DNA of 64,000 bases, from assembly GCA_965153355.1 (NCBI GenBank), contig OZ231126.1, forward strand, positions 66,712,001 through 66,776,000, read 5' to 3'. The stretch is from Flaccisagitta enflata (taxonomy: Eukaryota; Chaetognatha; Sagittoidea; Aphragmophora). A program made the translations under genes and the position numbers. The notes beneath the pieces were generated by a model. It was not told the DNA's origin, ran no database searches, and was given only the letters and a program-made list of their open reading frames with translations. The first letter of the stretch is position 1; the number at the start of each line of letters is the position of its first letter. Of this stretch, positions 58,555 through 64,000 are shown piece after piece.

Positions 58555-58790
58555 GTCGACGCTGGAAACCCCCATAGGACTCACCCAACATTAGTGACAC
58601 TCCTTACCACCTATTATGACATAATCACCGTTGAAGCTGGAAACCCCCGTGGGACTCACCCGACATAAGTGACACTCCTTACCACCTATTATGACATAAC
58701 CACCGTTGAAGCTGGAAACCCCCGTGGGACTCACCTGACATTAGTGACACTCCTTACCACCTATTATGACATAAACACCATTGAAAGCTT
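58555..58790. repeat. 75-bp satellite, first block
   Basis: Three units with the landmarks GCTGGAAACCCCC, GGACTCACCC and TTAGTGACACTCCTTACCAC. A 70-bp unrelated piece (58791-58860) interrupts the array. Confidence 0.93.
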
Positions 58791-58860
58791 TCATCCTTTG
58801 TATATTGGAGAGTTCTGGCCTCCTTTTATAAGGGCAATGTTTTTTCAACTTTCATAACAA

Positions 58861-59015
58861 CAGTCAACGCTGGAAACCCCCATGGGACTCACCCAACATT
58901 AGTGACACTCCTTACCACCTATTATGACATAACAACAGTCGAAGCTGGAAATCCTCATGGGACTCACCCAACATTAGTGACACTCCTTACTACCTATTAC
59001 AACATAACCACCAGA
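58861..59015. repeat. 75-bp satellite, second block
   Basis: About two units with the same landmarks, before an unrelated 320-bp segment. Confidence 0.92.
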
Positions 59016-59019
59016 CATA

Positions 59020-59350
59020 CAGATTGTGGAGAAGCGGGAAGCGCCGCTTCTCGGAGGCGGGGCTGCAGAGTCGGAAGATCATGAAATTTGGTTTTGAAAA
59101 AAAGAATAGAAACTGAAAATCATCAGTGGTGAATGATCTATCAATCTAAACAGAACCATTCTGAATCAATTTGCCCAATTCAATCGTCAAATCACTGTCA
59201 ATTTTTGTATTTTTTTCATAAATCTATTATTTGAGATCATGGATTGTCTATAACTGTTCAAATCTACCATATGAGACCTTATGCTGCTTGTCGGAATCTT
59301 GCGGGCACTTTTTTTTGCTTCTCGGAAGGAAAGAAAGATCTTAATATCTG
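59020..59350. other. Unrelated insert in the 75-bp satellite
   Basis: A GC-rich left part with an internal hairpin (GAAGCGGGAAGCGCCGCTTC) and an AT-rich right part ending GCTTCTCGGAAGG. Clear terminal inverted repeats or a target duplication could not be defined. Confidence 0.5.
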
Positions 59351-59351
59351 A

Positions 59352-60240
59352 TAACCACAGTCGAGGCTGGAAACCCCCATGGGACTCACCCAACATAAGT
59401 TACACTCCTTACCACCTATTATGACATAACCACTGTCGATGCTGGAAACCCCCTTGGGACTTACCCAACATTAGTGACACTCCTTACCACCTATCATGAC
59501 ATAACCACAGTCAACGCTGGAAATCCCCATGGGACTCACCCAACATTAGTGACACTCCTTACCACCTATCATGACATAACCACAGTCAACACTGGAAATC
59601 CCCGTGGGACTCACCCAACATTAGTGACACTTCCTACTACCTATTACAACATAACCACAGTCGAAGCTGGAAACTCCCATGGGACTCACCCAACATTTTT
59701 GACACTCCTTACCACCTATCATGACATCACCACTGTCGATATTTGAAAACCCCCGAATGTTAGTGATACTCCATACCACGGCATGACCACAGTTGATGCT
59801 AAAAAGCCATGCGGGACTCACCCAAGTTGACGCAAGATAAATGACACTCCTTAGTCCTTACCAACTATCATCACGTAAACTGAGTCAATGCTAAAAACCT
59901 CTGTGGCGTGGGACTCACACAAGTCACAACATTAGTGACACTCCTTACCACAACATAACCACAGTCAATGATAGAAATCCCAATGGGACTTACCCAACAT
60001 TGGTGACACTTCTTACCACCGATTTCGCCGTAACTACAATTGACGTTAGAAACCCCCGAGCGACTCACCCAGCATTAGTAACTCTCTATAAAACAAGACT
60101 CTTTAACACAGTTGATGCTAGAAACCCTGATGAGTCTCAATCAAAATCATTGACACTCTTGACCACCTTTATTGGCCTTCTATCAGAGCCACAATCGGCG
60201 CTTGTGGGTCTCACCTAACACCCAACATAAATGATACTCC
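59352..60240. repeat. 75-bp satellite, main block, decaying to the right
   Basis: At 59352-59740 units are regular: for example CCACAGTCAACGCTGG and the corresponding CCACAGTCAACACTGG are 75 bp apart. From 59740 to 60240 the units lose bases and diverge (GACTCACCC, AGTGACACT still visible). The 25-codon period gives open frames that are artefacts. Confidence 0.93.
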
Positions 60241-60993
60241 TCATCACATGTATTCAGCATATTATGCTAGTCACAGCTTACGCAAAAAAGAAAAAAAAAA
60301 GAATCAAAAATAGAATCAACGACCTATCACATGTACAACATTTTCAAGAACCATGCATATCATATAAAAAAAGACGCACTTTTGTTATGGCAACGAATTT
60401 CAAAAAAACTTATTGATATTTTAGACCATAAGAAAGCCCTTGGAAAATACTTTTATTTAGTTTCAATCTGGTATTTCTATCTTTTTTCATTTGGAAATGG
60501 AATTATTTGAATAAAAACTTTGTTTTTTTTTCACAATGCCTTTGTAAAAAGAGCGTTTTAGCGAAATGGACCTTCTCTTTGGAAGACTCTAGCTCCTTAA
60601 CCGTTGGGGATAAAAACCTGGGATTGGTCATTCACAATGTCTCGATTGAAAAAGTTATATTTGTTTTTATTTTTGTTTTTAATCAATTTGTTTTATTACT
60701 GAAAAGTAAGGTGCCTCTTTTTTTTACACGCGTGGTATTCTTCCTCAACCAGCGCCCACACCAGTTACCCTAATGCCTCATGGAACTCGCCCAACATAAA
60801 CGACATCCCAACAAATTCTCAATTCCCATTTGAATTGTCCGACATCATCGAATGTCGCGGCACTCTGGTTTTATTACTAGAAAATCAACGCAACTAAGCC
60901 TTACAGCACAGTAAAAATAGTCTCTAAAGTTGATATTCCATTTTAGCCATTCAATTTCACTCGAGTACCATAGAATCGCACTATGTTTTTTTT
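60241..60993. other. No gene recognised
   Basis: AT-rich. An 88-codon frame at 60507-60773 has no recognised domain. A faint 75-bp satellite word (CTCATGGAACTCGCCCAAC) at 60776-60795 suggests the satellite once extended further. Confidence 0.4.
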
Positions 60994-61192
60994 CAAGACG
61001 CGCGCTACGTGACTACAACCCGCTATTGATATGTCCGTCCGTCTTTTTGTCCATCCGTTCCTCCATCCGTCCGTCCCCTTCTAGGCTTTTTTTATGTTAT
61101 GATGGCCCCAGCCCCCAAGTGCTCTTGTAATTCAAGCACTGCCCCTGTCCATCTGCACGCGACTGGGGTAGCTGCGTATCCGGCCTTGTTTT
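60994..61192 (+). mobile_element. Family A element (AGTCGCGTGC subtype), diverged 5' end
   Basis: CAAGACGCGCGCTACGTGAC, TACAACCCGCTATTG, then GTCCGTCC units. It ends CTGCACGCGACTGGGGTAGC, TGCGTATCCGGCC and TTGTTTT. The distal half is well preserved. Confidence 0.83.
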
Positions 61193-61194
61193 AT

Positions 61195-61770
61195 AAAAGA
61201 CTAGCATTTCTGATACAGAATACTTGCATTTCTTTCAACCACGATTTTAGGTTGAGAAAGTCTCCAAGGTTTTTTGAAGAACACACACGGTGAACAAGGT
61301 ATACTGACTAGTCAAGGTAGATTCACGGGATTGTGTGATGACACGTTAACAAAAAATATCGAGGAGAGTGTCAGCGAGGGAAAGAAAAGAGTATAATATT
61401 CTATGGGTATCCAAGTAAGGAGCGTAAATCAAGGAAAAAAAAAGAGGAAAAAAGATCTGTGACAACGAAAAAATAAATATGACAAATAAACAGGTACGAG
61501 GAATGAGGTGTGAGAAACGTGTGAGGTTATGAGGAAAAAGTGAGGAGAGAAAAGGGTAGAATATGGGGATACAATAAGCAATGAAATACAATTACAGATT
61601 TAAAGAAATGAGGATGTAGAGAAATAAGAAAGTAAAGATTGAAGAAAAAACGGGTATATATTAACTAAAAAACAAAAATAAGAATTGTTAACATGTAAAA
61701 ACGAATAAAGAAAGGAAGAAAACAAAAGGTAAGACAAAGGTAGGAAAGTAAATGAAACAGACAAAGGGGA
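61195..61770. other. No gene recognised
   Basis: Purine-rich AT sequence without coding support. Confidence 0.4.
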
Positions 61771-61776
61771 AAAAAA

Positions 61777-61947
61777 AAGAAGAAGAAGAAGAAGAAGAAG
61801 AAGAAGAAGAAGAAGAAGAAGAAGAAGAAGAAGAAGAAGAAGAAGAAGAAGAAGAAGAAGAAGAAGAAGAAGAAGAAGAAGAAGACAAAGAAGAAGAAGA
61901 AGAAGAAGAAGAAGAAGAAGAAGAAGAAGAAGAAGAAGAAGAAGAAG

Positions 61948-61979
<32 letters not shown>

Positions 61980-61980
61980 G
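61777..61980. repeat. (GAA)n microsatellite
   Basis: About 67 GAA triplets with one ACA interruption near 61886. Confidence 0.97.
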
Positions 61981-62138
61981 AGCTGGAAGAAGATGGTGAG
62001 TTGTGGTTAGATGCTTGAGAGATCGGCACCAGAGGAGACGGAGCCGAACTCGGCAAAGAAAGAATGAGAAATTTGGAAGCCGCAGACAGATTGATGGCTC
62101 TTATTACTTTTGTGTCTGTGATAAAGTAGGAGGAATGT

Positions 62139-62142
<4 letters not shown>

Positions 62143-62178
<36 letters not shown>
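62143..62178. repeat. (GA)n microsatellite
   Basis: About 17 GA units. Confidence 0.93.
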
Positions 62179-62179
<1 letters not shown>

Positions 62180-62412
62180 CACGCGTTGAGTCAATTTCTC
62201 GTTTTCTTCTTTCTTTTATCTGTCTGTAGAATTTTCTTTGTCTGTTCATTCATCCATCCTGATTGTCTTACAGCAGTCTGTGCATACACATCTATAAAAA
62301 CATATATCATCAAATATCACCTTAAGTTATAGAATATTTATCAATTTCCTTATCATTTCCATGCGCAAGGGGGGAGGCAAGGGGGGAGGCAGGCGTCCCC
62401 TTTCAACTCTTA

Positions 62413-62681
62413 GGGCATGTTTCTAGTGACGACCGAAAACGCGTTTGTTTCCGTGAAACGCGATAACAGTGTGAACACATATTCAAGAATTTCAACTGTC
62501 CCACGAGGCAGGGAGCGAAGTGAGTGAGCGAGCCCGTGAACGGCGCGGGTGAACAAAACGAGTGTAGCAAAGTGGAGCGCTGCAGAGCGAGTGAGCGTAG
62601 TGAGCCGTGGAAGCAAACTAACTTAGCGAGCGACCAAGTGGCCCGTTCAAAACGCGATTGTCTCTGACTAGAAACGCCCCC
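62413..62681 (+). mobile_element. Family C element, full-length copy with TTA on both sides
   Basis: Starts GGGCATGTTTCTAGTGACG and ends TCTGACTAGAAACGCCCCC. TTA precedes (62410-62412) and follows (62682-62684). The interior carries GTCCCACGAGGCAGGGAG and GAGTGAGCG/GCGAGCGACC words. The matching TTA and the inverted ends support a PIF/Harbinger-like element without transposase. Confidence 0.83.
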
Positions 62682-62693
62682 TTATTTAACCGA

Positions 62694-62878
62694 GTTTTAG
62701 TGCGCGCTACGCGGCATTGTAAGCCACTCTTTGGTCCATTGGTCCATTTGTCTGCCCATTAGTCATATTTGTCGATTTTAGCGTTCATGCATCGCCTCCC
62801 TGCCTTAACAACCTCCTACATCTCTGCTCCTGCCCACCCGCACGCAAGTGAGGTTGCCGTTTATCTGGCCTTGTTTTT
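62694..62878 (+). mobile_element. Decayed family A element
   Basis: GTTTTAGTGCGCGCTACGCG, GCATTGTAAGCCACTC, then GGTCCATTGG units. It ends CTGCCCACCCGCACGCAAGT, GAGGTTGCCGTTTATCTGGC, CTTGTTTT. It lies 10 bp after a family C element. Confidence 0.78.
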
Positions 62879-62970
62879 TTTCCCTGCCTGTGTAGTTGAT
62901 TTCTGTTAATGGTTGTCCCTCTAACAGTTTTTCATTGATTTTGTCTATCCTTGTCCCTGTGTTTCTGTCG

Positions 62971-62976
<6 letters not shown>

Positions 62977-63058
<82 letters not shown>
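62977..63058. repeat. (CT)n microsatellite
   Basis: About 41 CT units. Confidence 0.96.
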
Positions 63059-63061
<3 letters not shown>

Positions 63062-63069
63062 TCACTCTC

Positions 63070-63530
63070 TCACTCTCTTATTATTTTTCTAACTTGATGA
63101 CAGAGTGAAACTCAAATGCAGTTTCCCCTCAACCTTTCTTTCAATCCTTTAGTCCTTCAAAGATCAGAATTACACGTTGAGATGACAAATTTGAGGTCCC
63201 TAAAAAGTTGAAAGTTTTCTATTTCAGAACTTTTAATGAGTTGCTTGATTTGACAGATTAACTTTAACAATAAAAGGATATAATTTATATATCAACTAAT
63301 AGTTTTCCTGAAAATGTTGGAGCACAACTCTTTTTATCAAAAAATTTTTCTTGAAAATAGCCGAAAAAGAGTATTACCTCGGGCATTCTCTTATTTTGTA
63401 AAATAATCTCTTAAAATAAGAAAGAATTGTACTCAAATCAGAAACAGCTGGTTTGCTTCAATTGTTTTAATTAGGAAAAAAAAGGAGTTTGTTCTCATTT
63501 GTACAACTTTTTTCCAACCACCTTGATTGG
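63070..63530. other. No gene recognised
   Basis: AT-rich sequence without coding or transposon signals. Confidence 0.45.
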
Positions 63531-63532
63531 GC

Positions 63533-63761
63533 AACAAGGCTGGATACGCCATTACCCAAGTTGTGTGCAGGTAGGTAGGGGCATGGATGAAATAGGGACA
63601 CCAAGCATAAAGACATTAGCAGTGATGCGAAAAACTACCGGTAATTACCGTAAAAGCAAAGTGTGACGGATCGATGTTCTCACACACCAACAGATTGACG
63701 GACTGATGGACTGACCGACAGACATAGCGGGTTGTTTCATTGCATGCACGCGACATATAAC
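63533..63761 (-). mobile_element. Decayed family A element
   Basis: The + strand begins AACAAGGCTGGATACGCC, ACCCAAGTTGTGTGCAGGT, and ends GCGGGTTGTTTCATTGCATG, CACGCGACATATAAC. The hairpin and distal word are both mutated. Confidence 0.72.
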
Positions 63762-63831
63762 AAATATGTGAGTAATGCAAGTTATCCATGTAGTTTCCAC
63801 ATGCCGCAGTGCAGACATATAGGGGGCATTT

Positions 63832-64000
63832 CTAGTCAAAGACGATCGCATTTTGAAAAGGCCACTTGGTCGCTCGCTACGTTTGTTCGCTCGCACCGCT
63901 CACTCCGCTTACTCCGCTCACTCACTCCGCAGCGCTCCGCTTTGCTACGCTCGCTTCGCTCGCTCGCTCTGTTCACAGGCTCGCTCACTCACTTCGCTCA
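63832..64000 (-). mobile_element. Family C element, inverted, cut by the window end
   Basis: Begins GGGGGCATTTCTAGTCAAAG, ACGATCGCATTTTGAAAAGG and continues CACTTGGTCGCTCGC with many CGCTCGCTC words. This is the right end of family C read outward-in; the other end lies beyond the window. Confidence 0.8.

Overview
This is a eukaryotic, almost certainly animal, nuclear segment dominated by repeats. The reasons are: no operon-like gene packing; kilobases of long uninterrupted microsatellites; several unrelated tandem satellites; non-autonomous DNA transposons of eukaryotic type (TA-flanked palindromic elements, an 8-bp-TSD hAT-like element, TTA-flanked elements); and degenerate TTAGGG-like tracts. 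A marine invertebrate is a guess. I cannot name a species.

Only one protein gene can be supported: an intronless 1094-codon reading frame at 11379-14663 (+). It encodes an N-terminal multi-pass membrane region, a long unrecognised middle part and a C-terminal P-loop ATPase with superfamily-1 helicase-like motifs. Most other long open frames are translations of simple repeats or satellites.

Layout. 0.6-2.2 kb: compound microsatellites. 2.4-5.0 kb: a 108-bp satellite interrupted by a palindromic transposon and an 11-bp minisatellite. 5.2-8.2 kb: TTC arrays, then a hairpin-ended element carrying an 11-bp array. 10.3-15.8 kb: the gene, between two head-to-tail hairpin-ended elements and a 1-kb palindromic element. 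19.6-25.7 kb: a 29-bp satellite with an inserted transposon, a 22-bp array and a 71/63-bp satellite. 28-38 kb: a dense mix of hairpin-ended elements, palindromic MITEs, a hAT-like element and microsatellites. 40.0-43.3 kb: a 3.3-kb array of a 12-bp repeat with higher-order copies. 44.3-46.8 kb: two more TA-flanked palindromic elements. 47-58 kb: mostly microsatellites, including a 400-bp palindromic triplet tract, plus a 73-bp minisatellite. 58.5-60.2 kb: a 75-bp satellite. 61-64 kb: decayed hairpin-ended elements and two TTA-flanked elements.

The most interesting signal is a dispersed family of small elements, here called family A, with more than 20 copies on both strands. Each starts with a short hairpin. 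The word forming that hairpin recurs, inverted, near the other end beside a second hairpin. The word differs between subfamilies (AGTCGCGTGC, AGTCGCGGAC, AGTTGCGGAC, AGATGCGTCC), and the distal copy changes to match. Several copies carry private internal arrays with a 10-11-bp period. I do not recognise this family.
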